Assembly: GCA_023935145.1 (NCBI GenBank)
Contig: CM043705.1
Location: forward strand, 57,940,084 to 58,004,083
Length of the DNA: 64,000 bases
Reading direction: 5' to 3'
DNA from: Bretschneidera sinensis
Lineage: Eukaryota > Streptophyta > Magnoliopsida > Brassicales > Akaniaceae
Shown: piece by piece, positions 48,420-61,316 of the stretch
Numbering within the stretch: position 1 is the first letter of the stretch
Layout of the letters: every line of letters starts with the position of its first letter
Made by a program: the position numbers and the translations under genes
The notes under the pieces: generated by a model
Seen by the model: the letters and a program-made list of their open reading frames with translations, nothing else
Told to the model about the DNA's origin: nothing
The model's database searches: none

Positions 48420-48437
48420 TGGCGACTCATGGGCTGG
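48420..48437 (+). other. Primer-site-like sequence (tRNA-Arg type)
   Basis: TGGCGACTCATGGGCTGG resembles the tRNA-Arg primer site of Ogre-type Gypsy elements, in particular the TGGCGACTC start. Without downstream gag this is suggestive only. Confidence 0.35.
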
Positions 48438-48781
48438 AAGACTTAACAAAAAAAAAACCAATTTATGGGCATACATACAAGACCGTCTTTAAAGGGGACT
48501 CCTTGCACTCACCTTTCTGGTCTTGCAGTGTTTGCCTTTAATACATTCAACAAAAGCTAGTAATTTTGCATTCACATTGCAAACGAATAGCATTTTATTG
48601 ATGCTCGGATGTACCGAGCAGACGGGCTGTACTTCTTTCCTGATACATCAACACCACAACCAGCACTACTATGATACGATTACTCAGCAACTATTACAGC
48701 TGATTTCTCCACACTCAAACAACAAGTACCACCACCAATTGAAAGCATGATACGAAAACTGCTAATACCACCTCTTCATAG
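48438..48781. other. Spacer before Copia-3, no gene seen
   Basis: No protein similarity by eye. The short open frame at 48523-48750 has no recognisable motif. Confidence 0.5.
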
Positions 48782-48786
48782 GTAAC

Positions 48787-49028
48787 TGATAAAGAGACAT
48801 ATTAGCATATTCTCATCCTTGATTTAAGGCTTACTTTATGCAATGTTTTCATTCTTGATTTAAGGATTACTTTAGGCAATGTTTTCATCCTTGTTTTAAG
48901 GATAACATTTTTCCTTTAACAACCTATATATACCCTTAATTGTATTCTCAATAAGAATCAAGTAAGCATTTGTACATTCTCTTTACTTTCTTCAATTCTC
49001 ACTTCTCTTTTCTCTCTTAAAATTTACA
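48787..49028 (+). repeat. Copia-3 5' LTR
   Basis: 242 bp with TATATATACCC (likely TATA region of its promoter) in the second half. It contains three internal copies of CTTGATTTAAGG or CTTGTTTTAAGG, each followed by ATTACTTTA or similar. Confidence 0.95.
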
Positions 49029-49147
49029 TGGTATCAGAGTCCTCAAGCCACTGAGCTTAAAAAAAAAAAAAAAAAAAAAACCGATCCTCGTATCTCCCTT
49101 ATATCTCCCTCTTTTTTTTTTTTTGTTTCCCTTTCCCTTTCCCTACA

Positions 49148-52100
49148 ATGTCATCTCCAATCAACTCATCAGATTCATCAAACTCCTCAATCTCTGAAAC
49201 ACCGGTTGTTGTATCAATTGGTATCAACCCTTCGGCACAAACCAACAATCTAATCTCTATCAATACTGCATCCCAAATCCCATTCAAGCTATCTGGAGGT
49301 GGTAACTATGCCTCTTGGAGATCTCAATTCTCTAATTTACTGTTTGGTTATGATTTGCTAGGTTATGTCGATGGCACACATCCCTATCCTGCGTCCACCA
49401 TCAACACAACTGGAGGAACTAAGTCTGTTCCAAACCCAGACAACAAGGAGTGGCTGCGTCAATATCGTTTAGTACTGCAGGCTATTCAGGCCTCCCTTGC
49501 AAGTACCATTGCACCACTTATCTCCACCTGTAAGTGCTCTACTGAAGCGTGGAATAAGCTGGAAACAACTTTTGCCAATCGTTCGAATACCAAGATGTTA
49601 TCCCTTCTTTCCACACTCATGAGGATCTCTCAAGAAGGCACTACCATAGCCGAATACATGCAACACATCAAAACGATTGTTGACGACCTTGCCCTGATTG
49701 GGCACCCTCTGAGTGACACTGAGATTATCGTTCACACCCTCCATAGCCTCACTAATGACTATAAAGAACTGAATGCAGCCATACGTATAAGAGAAACAGC
49801 TATGACATTCAAAGAGCTTCACAATAAGCTTATAGATCACGAGACTTTTCTAAAATGAGAAGAAGGGAAGAAAGTGACAATACCAATCACTGCTCAGTAC
49901 AACCATCATCGCTTTAACAACAATAAAAACAGGTCAGGTTCTGGAAATCATCAAAACAATAGAATGGGAAACAACAATTATGGCAACAGGTCATTCTCCA
50001 GCAATCCACAGACCAACTCCGGAAATCAAGGTTTTCATAACTCCCCCTTCAACAGCAATTTTTCCTATAACACAGTGGAAAATTTTGCTCCAGCAAGGAT
50101 CTCACAACATCAACCATGGTGACCAAACAACAACCATAGACAACCTAAGCCAATATGCCAACTTTGTGACAAAATTGGGCACATAACAAAGGTTTATCGG
50201 TCTCGAGCAAGGCCAAACCACAATCTCAGCTGGCCTCAGGCGAATCACTCGACCACAGATCAACAATCCAACCGCAACAATTGGCTAGTTGACTCTGGTG
50301 CATCGCACCGCATTACCTCTGACTTGCAAAACCTCTCTGTTCACTCAGATTTCAATGGGAATGAAGACATAATCGTTGGCAACGGTAACGGTATTCCAAT
50401 ATCTCATATTGGTTCTACAAAACTCACATCTTCAAATATCTCATTTAATCTTAATAATGTGTTGTGTGCTCCCCACATCAAAAAGAATTTACTTTCAGTT
50501 TCACAATTTTGCAAACAAAATGCCACATCTATTGAATTTTTTCCTGATTCTTTTATTGTGAAGGATTTGAGTACGGGGGCATCTTTGGTGCGAGGCCAGA
50601 ATAAGGACGATGTCTATGAGTGGCCATCTATGTCATCATCACCATCCTTTGCATCTATTCCAACAGCATACACAGCCACCACAACAACTACCGCCGACCT
50701 ATGGCACCGCCGTCTAGGCCATCCTTCCGAATCCATTCAAAAAAAATTAGTAACTACATTTTCTCTACCAGTATCTCAGTCTCTTTCTAGTCATTGTGAT
50801 TCATGTCTCTGCAATAAAAGTCACAGACTTCCATTTGGCTTAACAACTGTGTCATGTACTTCTCCGTTAGAAATTTTATATACCGACGTTTGGGGACCAT
50901 TACCAATCATTTCTTATGACAATTTTCGGTACTATATAATTTTTGTGGATTACTTTACAAAATACACTTGGTTCTATCCTATCAAACACAAATCTGATGT
51001 TCCTCTCATATTTGACAAATTCAAGAAATTAGTCGAAAACTTTTTTCAATTGAAAATAAAAACAGTCTATTCCAATGGAGGTGGTGAATATCAAAGCTTG
51101 GCTCATCACCTATCTAACTTTGGTATTGAACACCTCACATCTCCTCCATATACTCCTGAATTAGTGGGCTCTGCTGAAAGAAAACATCGTCATCTAGTCG
51201 AAACTGGTCTCACTTTACTTCACCAAGCCTCACTACTTTTACGGTTCTGGTCTGTAGCATTCCAAACAGCCACCTATCTTATTAACCGTATACCCACACC
51301 AGTCCTTAAGTCTGACTCTCAATTCGAAAAAATATTTCACAAACAACCAAATTATCACAAACTAAAAGTATTTGGCTGTCTGTGCTACCCTTGGCTCCGT
51401 CTCTATTCCACTCAAAAGCTAGCTCCACAATCAAAATCATGCATATTTATTGGTTATTCACTCTCTCACAATTCCTATATCTGTCTTGATCCATCCACAT
51501 CAAAAACCTTTATTACTCGCCATATCATTTTTATTGAGTCTCAATTTCCCTTTCAAAAACTTTCCATACATGAACCACGAATTAACACAGAATCTCCACA
51601 TCAATGGTGTCCCTCAAATCTCTCCAATCCTTCCACAAATCTCGAGTCCACATCTCATGAATCTATCACTCACAATCAGGCACCTTCATATCCTTCCCTA
51701 TCTACATTAAATCACATATAATCAAGTTCTCCTCCACCAGCTGCCCCCACTAATACACACTCCTCAAATCATGGTGCTGATGAACAAGTGGATCCTCATA
51801 TCACGCTGCCTACCTCTTCCTTGCACCAATCACACTCCCTGGACTCCTCTACAAATCGGGTAAGTCATGATTCCTCTCCTCATTCATCTCCCTCACAGAC
51901 TGCTCCATCCAAATCGCCCACACCACAAAAAATAACTACCTGGTCCCAACATAATATCTTCAAGCCACGCAAAACACTTGACCTTCACACCACCACCTCT
52001 AAAACCGATGAACCTCCTGAACCCACAACATATCGCCAAGCCGAAAAATTCCCTCAATGGCGTAAGGCAATGAGTGATGAGTATGACGCCCTTCTTAAAA

Positions 52101-53542
52101 ACTCCACATGGACTCTCGTACCCCATCACCACACACAAAACATCATTGGGTGCAAATGGATATTTAAGATTAAGCGGAACCCCAATGGTACTGTTGCCCG
52201 CTATAAGGCTCGTTTGGTTGCCAAATGATTCCATCAACGTCCCGGAATTGATTAAATGGATACTTTCAGTCCTGTTGTAAAACCTACAACAATTCGCCTT
52301 ATTCTAAGTTTAGCGGTCTTCTCTGGATGGGACTTGCGACAACTGGATGTTAACAATGCTTTTTTGCAGGGAACACTTTCTGACAATGTTTTCATGAGGC
52401 AACCTCAAGGCTTCATTCATCCACAATTTCCTACTCATGTCTGCAAGTTGCGCAAGGCCATCTATGGTCTTCGCCAAGCTCCCCGTGCATGGTATCATGA
52501 ATTACGTGGCTTCCTACTCCTTCACAAATTTGTGAACTCTAAATCAGATAGTTCCCTGTTTATCTTTCACCATGGACAAACCACACTCCACTTGCTTGTG
52601 TACGTTGACGACATCATCATTACAGGCAACAATTTCGCCTCCGTCCAGCAGTTTATTGATCAGTTGGCCAACTGATTCTCCTTGAAGGATCTCGGCCCCT
52701 TATCATATTTTTTGGGTGTTGAGGCTCGCACAACTCCAACTGGTTTATTCTTGTCACAGCGAAAGTATGTACTTGACATCCTGCATAAGGCGAACATGGC
52801 TGATGCTAAAGAGGTTAGCACTCCATTATCCACAACCGAGTCTCTAATGCTCAATGACGGCACCCCTCACCATGACACTACTCAGTTTCGACAGTTCTTG
52901 GGATCACTACAGTACTTGTCCTTAACAAGGCCTGATATCTCCTTTACAGTCAATAGACTGTCACAGTTCATGCATTGTCCTACCTCACATCATTGGGCCA
53001 CTGTCAAACGTCTATTGCGGTACCTCAAGGGCACTTTCGATCATGGAATCTTTCTTCGCAAAGAATCACGTCCGCAACTCCATGCCTTCTCTGACTCTGA
53101 TTGGGCAGGAAACACTGATGATCGCACATCCACATCTGCATATGTTGTGTTTCTAGGTGCCTCACCAATCAGTTGGGCTTCCAAAAAGTAATGCACCATT
53201 GCTCGCTCATCTACTGAAGCCGAGTATAGTGCCATAGCTTTGATTGCTACTGAACTCAACTGGATAACTAATCTGCTCCAAGAACTACATGCTCCACCTA
53301 CAACTGTACCTACAATTTACTGCGATAATATTGGTGCCACATACTTGTGTAAAAATCCGGTGTTCCACTCACGAATGAAGCACATTGCCATTGACTTTCA
53401 CTTTGTTCGTGACCAGGTTGTTAATCATCGGTTACGTGTTTCTCATGTTCATACTAATGATCAATTGGCGGACTCACTCACCAAAGCACTTCCTCGAAAA
53501 CAGTTCTTGCATCATCGGTTCAAGATTGGCATCCGAGATTGA
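49148..53542 (+). pseudogene. Copia-3 gag-pol, single frame with seven stops
   Basis: Everything lies in one frame from ATG 49148 to the stop after GIRD at 53542. Gag: LSGGGNYASWRSQF, WNKLETTFANRS; zinc knuckle CQLCDKIGHITKVY, last Cys replaced by Tyr. Protease: WLVDSGASHRIT (intact DSG). Integrase: HRRLGHPSES…CDSCL zinc region, TDVWGP, then YSNGGGEY where the second catalytic Asp is Asn. RT with YVDD (LLVYVDDIIITG, about 52600). RNase H with [19 protein letters not shown] and CDNIGATYL. Stops at about 49856, 50120, 51721, 52226, 52250, 52673 and 53189. Several could come from a C to T change in a CGA or CAA codon. No frameshift seen. Confidence 0.9.
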
Positions 53543-53562
53543 TGCTCCATCTTAAGGGGGCA

Positions 53563-53804
53563 TGATAGAGAGACATATTAGCATATTCTCATTCTTGATT
53601 TAAGGCTTACTTTATGCAATGTTTTCATTCTTGATTTAAGGATTACTTTAGGCAATGTTTTCATCCTTGTTTTAAGGATGACCTTTTTCCTTTAACAACC
53701 TATATATACCCTTAATTGTATTCTCAATAAGAATCAAGTAAGCATTTGTACATTCTCTTGACTCTCTTCAATTCTCACTTCTCTTTGCTCTCTTAAAATT
53801 TACA
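53563..53804 (+). repeat. Copia-3 3' LTR
   Basis: Same length as the 5' LTR. Seven substitutions seen by eye, including AAAGAG/AGAGAG near the start and CTTTAC/CTTGAC near the end. Followed by the target duplicate GTAAC. Confidence 0.95.
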
Positions 53805-53809
53805 GTAAC

Positions 53810-56800
53810 CAGCTCTCTACTTAGTGTATCCATCCTCTAGTACCTCCAAAACACCATAACATGTTATGCAATGCATTTCACCATAAACGGTTCTTGTTTT
53901 TCCAGTGGACCCCTCAAACCAAGAAAAAAGGCCATGAAAGGATATGACTATATGACACTTCACCCTCAATAAGGCTACTAGACTTCTGCATTACTTTCGT
54001 CCTGCATCAAAAATTTTGAGGATGATGCCAATGGTTACTAAGAACTCGGTACACTTTAATTCGTGGTACGTTATGATAAATTTAAATGGTTTATATTATG
54101 CATAAGTATATGTATAAAATTAAGATATTAAATATATTTAGGAGTTCAATTTAAATAGAATTATGTGCATAATAATAGTTTAAAAGATATTAGAGTTTTT
54201 ACAAAATAGTAAAGTCAATAAATATAATATTAAAAAATATAAATTTAAAAATGAAGTATGAACATTTTTTTGTGTGTTTAGAAATCTTTTTTAAAATTTT
54301 TTAATTTTTAAAAAAATTACATCGTTAATTTTAGAAAACTAGTACTGTAAGCACCGAATAATAAAGAACATAATCAGCACAATCATCAGACAGGTAGCAG
54401 AAAAGAGATATCAAAGGCCGCTATTCCTACTGTAGGCACCGAATAATAAAGAACATAAACAGCACAAAACAACAGGGCTAATGAAGGAAAAAGAAAAAGA
54501 ATAATCACCTCTAATAACTTGAGCTATAAAATAACCTTAAAACCAAAAAAATATATAAAATCATTTAGTCATCAACCAACGAGCATTCTCTGCGCGCAGC
54601 ATAGAGATGAAGAAAACCTTCTTGAACAAAATGCGATAATATGTTAAATGGAGAAAGGTTCGTCTCCAAAAAAGAAATAGTAACATTTTATAGTATCAGC
54701 TGTAAATTCATCAAATTACAGACTAAAATTAATTTTTTTGTCCTAAAGCTAAGTATATATCTCAAAAGAGCAACTGAACTCTCGTGTATATATCTTTCGA
54801 TAAATCTTTTACTTGCATTTATTAGAGTTGGTAAACGGTCTGGTCGAATCATTTGGGATTGGATTATATTAAGTCATGGGTCCTTGAGTTGGATCGAGTT
54901 TGACTCGAGTCATGTCGCAATGGGTTGGAGTTGGGTCATTTCGAACTCAAGTTGTATCGGGTTTCAGATCATATTTGATTAGTTCAATAAAATATATATT
55001 TATATTTAATTAAAAAATATATTATTTACATATAATATGACTAAACGAGTTAAATGTCCAAATCTGTAAAAATTAATAAATAATAATAAATCAATGCTAA
55101 TTTTTTAAAATAATATATTTAAATTGTTAATGTAATATACAATGTTATGGCTCTTAGTTTCAAAATTTAGTCTTAAATTATCTCAAAGAGTTAGTCCATA
55201 AAATTATTCTCATTAGTAACGTTTTATACCAGATTTTGGAGATTAAATTTCATATAATCATTTCATTCTATTATATTTTTTCATGAAAATTAAAAATAGA
55301 AAGACTCTGTCTCCTCTTCCTTCTGGAGATTTCTTTAATTTTAGTATGTTTAGTATTATAAAATAGAGGTTTGAAATTTGAGGGGGTGAAATCATGATTT
55401 TTTTTTTAAATTGTTGAAATAATTGTGTTAGAGAATAAAAAAAAATTTAAATTTTTTTCCTTCAGTTTAATTGGTAATCTAACTATTCTTTTACATGGTA
55501 TTAGAGGTTAGGTTGTGGCTTCAAGTTCTACCATATTTTTTCATATAATATTTCACTCAATTTTTTGTGTTTTTATATTTAAATATTTTCGATTTACGCG
55601 TGAAGTGACATGTTAAAGTATGGATAAATAATTGAATATTTTTTCATTAACTTAAAATGTTAATAATATTGAAAACTCGGTTATTTTTAAAAAGATAATA
55701 ATTATTATTATTATTTTTAATAAAATTTTAATATAATTGATAATTCAATTATTATCTAGTACTACGATTTCACTTTAAATCTAATTCATACAAACGTAAT
55801 GCGGGCCAAAAATTAGAGTTATTCAAACATAATACTAGTAATTAAGAAAAAAATAAATTTAGCTTCGAGATTTTACGATTAGATCAATTTGAACATAAGT
55901 TTTGAGAGTGTCAATTGACCATTGAGTATTATTTTTCATGTCAATTGATCTTCCGTCGTCAAAAGCTAGGTTAAAGACATACAAAACCTCTCAAACAAAG
56001 GTAAATTGACCTAAAAAATAAAATTAAAAAGCAAATTAAACTGAAAAACAAGATCTAATATGTTTTTTACATGTCTCTTAAAAATTCAATTAAATAAAAC
56101 ACCCAATTGACCCCTGAAATATAAGGCACTAAGTCAAATTGACACTCCTTTAAGCTTAAAATCAAAATGGCCAAATTGAAAATTTTAAAATAAATTTATT
56201 TTTTTCCTAGTAATTACAACTAATTAAATACACGATGAGTCGAAAGAACCGATCGAAGCGATAAGTCCAACACAATCTAGGACCAAACCAGAAAAGCTAA
56301 AGTCTATTAACAAAATAGAGAGGGGGAATTCATTCGAATTTAAATTCAATAGTTTAAATCAATTAAAAATTTTATTAAAAATTTTTAAATAATTTTATTA
56401 ATAACATCAATATAAATAAAAAAATATAAAATTAAATATAAAATCTAAAAATGAAGTATTATCAATAAAAATTTTCAAAGTCTAAGCTCAAAGATCCCAA
56501 CCGACCAAAAATTTGTCATGGTGGGGGTAGTGACTTATCGCCATCTTTACTAAAGAACAGAGAGCTTCCCATCAGGTAACGGCTGATTGGACTGCTTGCT
56601 TTTGTCTAATTGTCTCTCTCCCCTCCACCACCCTCGTTGTCATCTACATCTCTCTCCCTTTTTACCCTCTTGGCCCTACTCCTTTTTACGGAGTACGCAA
56701 GTTTTTTACTTTTAATTATATACTCTACATGATTTTGATAAAAGAAATTATTATTATTGTATATGGTTTTTTTTAGAGTAAATTACGATTACATTTATCA

Positions 56801-57279
56801 AGTTTTGTAACAATAATAATTTATTTACAAGTTTAAAAAAAAACTCATCATATTGTTAAAAAATTTATAGAAAAATAAAAAAAACAAAAATATCGTTTAA
56901 CTAATATTCATTACAGATGTATAATAGATAATTAATTATTTTTGATGCAATTGTGGTATACATTGTGCTTATTTCTTACGTAATAAGTGATTCTGGTTAA
57001 AAGTGAGACATCATAACTTATTATTATATTTTTCAAGTAAATTAATATATTTAATAGTAAAAAATATCATATTTGATGATAAATCTAATATTTTAAGAGT
57101 ACTTTTTTTATTTATTACCGAATATATTGTAAAAATATATGTTCAATGAAACATCGTGCTTTAATTTTAAGTTAGTCAACCCAACTATCCATTTTTTCCA
57201 CTTGCGCACAAAGCTTTATTTTCAGTGTTTGATAAGATAAATAAACGTTGAAGTTGCAAAACATTTCTTTGCTTACGAA
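53810..57279. other. AT-rich intergenic region, no gene seen
   Basis: A 75-bp period repeat lies at 54355-54470 (CTGTAAGCACCGAATAATAA, then CTGTAGGCACCGAATAATAA). A segment at 54830-54970 carries GGTCGAATC / GAGTTGGATCGAG / GGGTTGGAGTTGGGTC phrases common in dispersed plant repeats. No coding frame with family resemblance. Confidence 0.6.
54355..54470. repeat. Partial tandem duplication
   Basis: A block of about 38 bp (CTGTAAGCACCGAATAATAA … CAGCACAA) at 54355 recurs at 54430 with two or three differences. Confidence 0.75.
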
Positions 57280-57284
57280 AATAT

Positions 57285-57447
57285 TGTTGAATTTAATAGA
57301 GGAAGTGAGACAATACAAAGAGAAGAATTGTATTGAATGGTGTAATTTACTTACAAGGGAGCTATCATTTTTATACAAGCCAATAGGAGAGGCAAAACTA
57401 TACACAACCAATGTGGGATATAATACATTAACTATAATACATTAACA
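57285..57447 (-). repeat. Copia-4 3' LTR
   Basis: 163 bp. On the minus strand it begins TGTTAATGTATTATAG after the purine tract and ends in ATTCAACA. Confidence 0.95.
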
Positions 57448-57460
57448 TCCCCCCTCAAAC

Positions 57461-60400
57461 TTAAGGCGGTAAGTGGGAGGTGAACTTGAGTTTGAAAACC
57501 AGAGAGTGAAAGCGTCCGGGTGGATGAGCCTTAGTGAAAATGTCAGCTGTCTGATCGGCTGAACTGACGGATTGTAGACGAACTGTATTATGGAGAATGT
57601 GATCACGGATGAAGTAGATATCATTCTCGATGTGTTTTGTATGTTCGTGGAAGACATCATTGTGAGTGATCTGAATAGCACTCCTGTTGTCACAGTGTAG
57701 GATAGTGGCAGCAGGAGAAGAGATACCTATGTCAGCAAATAACCATCGAAGCCAGAGAAGTTCTTGAGTTGCATCAGCCATGGCACAATATTCAGCTTCA
57801 GTACTGGAGCGAACAACCACAGTTTGTTATTTACTACGCCAGGAAATGAGAGAATTTCCCAAAAAGAAACAGTAACCAGTGGTTGAACGTCTGTCGGTGG
57901 GGTCTCCAGCTCAATCGGCATCAGAATAGGCTTGTAAAACAGGGGCAGACTGTGCTGAGAAATGAAGCCCATGAAATAAAGTACCCTTGACATACCGAAG
58001 AATGCGAAGAACAGCCGAGTAATGGGTGGTCTGAGGAGCGGACAAGAACCGACTGACCTGATGAACGGCATAGGCAATGTCAGGGCGAGCGATAGTAAGA
58101 TATACAAGACTTCCAACCAGTTGGTGATATAGAGTGGCATCCTGAAGAGGTGAACCATCGAGTGGGGTAAGTCTGACATTTGGCTCGAGAGGAGTAGTGG
58201 CAGTGGTTGAGTCAGTGATCCCAGCCTTGGAAAAGAGATCCGAGGCATATTTGGCCTGAGAGAGAAAAAATCCATCAGAACTAGATGAGATTTCGAGGCC
58301 AAGAAAATAGGTGAGCACACCAAGATCTTTCATCTCGAATTGGCCACTGAGAAACTTTTTGAGTTCAGAAATACCATGTGGATCATCTATAGTAATAACC
58401 ATATCATCCACGTACAATAAAAGAAGGATAATGCTGTTGGCAGTATCGCGGATAAACATAGCCGAATCATGAGCACTCGATGTGAACCCAAACTGATGAA
58501 TGATAGTGCTGAATTTGGCAAACCAGGCACGTGGAGCTTGTTTTAAACCATATAAGACATGACGAAGGCGACAAACTTTGTTTCAAGTGGCATCCACACC
58601 GGGAGGTGTATGCATATAGACTTCTTCAAGAAGTTTCCCATTCAGAAATGCATTTTTGACATCCATTTGAAATTGAGTCCATCTTCGAATGGTGGCGACA
58701 GCAATGAGTGTACGGACAGATCTGAGCCTCGCCACTGGAGCAAATGTCTCTTCATAGTCAATGCCATCTTCCTGAGCAAATCCATTGGCAACAAGTCAGG
58801 CTTTATATCGTTCAATAGAGCCATCAGAAAGTATCTTGATCTTAAACACCCATTTGCACCCAATAGGAGTTTTTCCAGGGGGTAGATCAACAATATCCCA
58901 TGTATGAGTTTTAGCTAGGGCCTGAAGTTCTTCATCCATTGCTTTCTGCCAAAGAGGATTTGTACTAGCCTCTTTATAGGATTGAGGCTCATGCAGATGA
59001 AGTATAGTGGAAAAACAATGATAATCACAATGGTAATCAGCAAGATGAGAAGGGGGGTGAGTTACTCTGGTAGATCTGCGGGGATGATCTGGAGGATGGC
59101 TCTCAGAGGGAGTCGGTGCAGACTCATCAAACATAGGAATATCTTCGGGCACGACTAGTTGAGTCAGAGAGGTGAGGTCAGCTGATGGTTCTGGAGCTGG
59201 AGCTGGGTCTGGAGAGGTAGGATCAACTGGTGGTTCTGGAACGGAAGGGGTGATATCAGCTGGTGATTCGGAGGTGGACTCAACAGTACCTGAAACTGGA
59301 TTCTCAGGAAATAACTTAATAGATGGATCAGTAAAGAATCTGGAGTTAGTGATGGTTGATATGTCAAATGACCGTAAGGAAGAGAACATTTGATGTTCCC
59401 AAAAAATGACATGACAAGAGATATGAAGAGTTTTAGAAATAGGATCCCAGCATCGATACCCCTTATGTTCAATACCATATCTAATGAAACAACACAGATG
59501 AACCCTTGGTTGTAATGACAAAATGAGTAGAGCACAAACGGTATTAAGAATATGTCGATGTTTGCGTTCGGCTCGTCCATTTTGTTAGGAGGTTCCAGGG
59601 CACGAGCGGTGGGGGAGAGTGCCATTTTTGTGAAGTAGGTTTAGAAAAGCACGGTCTTTATCTTCCATTGCATTATCTGAACGAAAAATTTTAATATTCG
59701 AGAGAATTTAGTTTGAACCATAGAAAAAAAATCAGAATATATTTGAAAGAGTTCAGATCTGCTTTTCATAAGAAACAACCAAGTATAACGGGAATAGTCA
59801 TCCACAAATATAACAAAATAACGAGCACCACCCATTGATGCATGAGGAGAAGGCCCACAAACGTCAGAATGTACTAAATCAAAAGGTGCAAGGGAAACAG
59901 ACTGACTCTTATTAAAAGGTAAAGCTGATTGTTTTGCAAGTTGACAATGAATACAATGAAAAGACTCATGCTGAAGTGAACCTAACTGATCACTAGAAAT
60001 AAGAGAATGTAGAGGGCTAGATGAAGTGTGACCTAACCGAGAGTGCCACAATTCCACATGTGAGAGTGCTGGGATGGATGCGGCTGATTGATTTGGTGAT
60101 GGTGAGGATGGGACTTGGAGATGAGTGAGCTCAAAGAGGCGTCCAACTTTACGACCGGTTCCAAGGAGTTTTCCTGTCTGAAGGTCCTGCACACGATAAC
60201 CAGTAGAAGAAAAATGCACATCAAGTCCAAGATCACATAGTTGTCCAACAGATATAAGGTTAAGCGTAAGATTATGAACTAAATATGTGTCAGGGAGAGA
60301 CAAATGAGAACTATTAACATGTCTAGTACGGCTGACTAGCATATTTGATCCATTGGCAGTGTGAATAGTAGGTGCATGCTCATCACGGGTTTTAGAGAAA

Positions 60401-60839
60401 AAAATAGAGGCATCAGAAGTCATGTGATTGCAACAAGCATAATCAAAATACCATCGGGATGTACCTAGTGTAGTTGACATGGCTATATTGTTACCGATTT
60501 TATTTAGAGCCTCGGTAAGAACGGTGCAGAAACCACTCCAATCAGGTGGAGAGTTGGATGAAGTTGGTGTAGCATCAGTGGTTACAGCAGCAGTATTCTT
60601 TGGCTTGGAATATGACCGATTATATGAGCCTCGAGAGTGATATTGGTTCCCATTTGACTGATTTTCAGATGGAAGTTTAGGGTAGTCTGCAAGATAGTGA
60701 CCCGGTTCTCTGTAGACTTTACATAGGCGAGAAGAACATTTGAGCAATTCATGCCCTTGTGAATGACAATACTTGCAATATAAGGGCTTCTAGTGTGTGC
60801 TTTGTCGGTGGGGTAAGTCCGATTCATCCATAGGAGCAA
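57461..60839 (-). pseudogene. Copia-4 late gag and pol remnant
   Basis: Minus strand. Late gag has one intact zinc knuckle, CKYCHSQGHELLKC (near 60780). A second is degenerate, CKVYREPGHYLADYP, with Cys-to-Tyr changes. Protease site reads FDYACCNHMT (usually DSACC) near 60430. Integrase to 59641 has HSRLGHTSSS, the zinc region and HSDVCGP. A frame change near 59700 moves SDNAME into another frame, and after RAERKHRHILNTV about 50-60 residues are missing before LQPRVHLCCFI (near 59520). RT and RNase H continue to 57461 with LLYVDDMVIT (about 58410), LQAYSDAD, SSTEAEYCAM and CDNRSAIQI. At least four stops and two frame changes. Confidence 0.9.
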
Positions 60840-60865
60840 AGAGGAAGGTGAACCTCCAAGAAACC

Positions 60866-61250
60866 GATGATGTGGCGGTCAACTGATGATGTGGCGGTCA
60901 ACTGATGATGTGGCGGTCAACGAGTAACGTGGCGTTGACGTGTCGTTGATGTGGTGCTGCCGTGGCAGCAGCGTATCTGAAACAGGAGCAGTAGTGGAGA
61001 TGATGTCAACGGGTGATGTGGCACTGTCAACTGATGATGTGGTGATCAACGAGTAACGTGGCGCTGACGTGTCGTTGATGCGGTGCTGACGTGGCAACAA
61101 CGTGTCTGAAACAGGAGCGGCAGCGGAGATGATGTCAACGGGTGATGTGGCACTGATGTGGTAGCAAAGATGATGTCAACGGGTGATGTGGCAGTGAGGT
61201 GGCGCTGATGTGGCTTTTAGGGCTGACGTAGTAGCAACGGAGATGATGTC
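60866..61250. repeat. GC-rich minisatellite in place of most of gag
   Basis: Three units of GATGATGTGGCGGTCAACT (19 bp) at 60866-60918 lead into two larger units of about 125 bp, each with CAACGAGTAACGTGGCG, GTGTCGTTGATG, GTGTCTGAAACAGGAGC and GATGATGTCAACGGGTGATG. Shorter derivatives follow to 61250. Composition is far more GC-rich than the rest of the window. On the minus strand it stays open for 73 codons (60879-61100), giving a His/Asn/Thr-rich repeat protein of no known family. Confidence 0.85.
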
Positions 61251-61316
61251 GATGGAGAATGAGACTTCGACTATAGTGATGACCCGACATGTATGAAAAG
61301 GATATACTAGAAGTTT

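Larger units (their letters stand above)
48787..53804 (+). mobile_element. Copia-3: complete short-LTR Copia (RE1-like)
   Basis: Two 242-bp LTRs (48787-49028 and 53563-53804) with TGATA…TTACA ends, perfect GTAAC target duplications (48782-48786 and 53805-53809), primer site TGGTATCAGAGT at 49029-49040, and purine tract AAGGGGGCA before the 3' LTR. By eye the LTRs differ at 7 of 242 positions (about 97% identity), so insertion is fairly recent by plant LTR standards. Protein motifs and short LTRs suggest the Ale/RE1-like group. Confidence 0.95.

Noticed and set aside
52310..53259. Minus-strand ORFs across Copia-3 pol
   Set aside because: They are antisense shadows of RT and RNase H.
60866..61250. 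CRISPR-like appearance of short direct repeats
   Set aside because: Repeats are head-to-tail without unique spacers, in a eukaryotic retrotransposon; it is a minisatellite.
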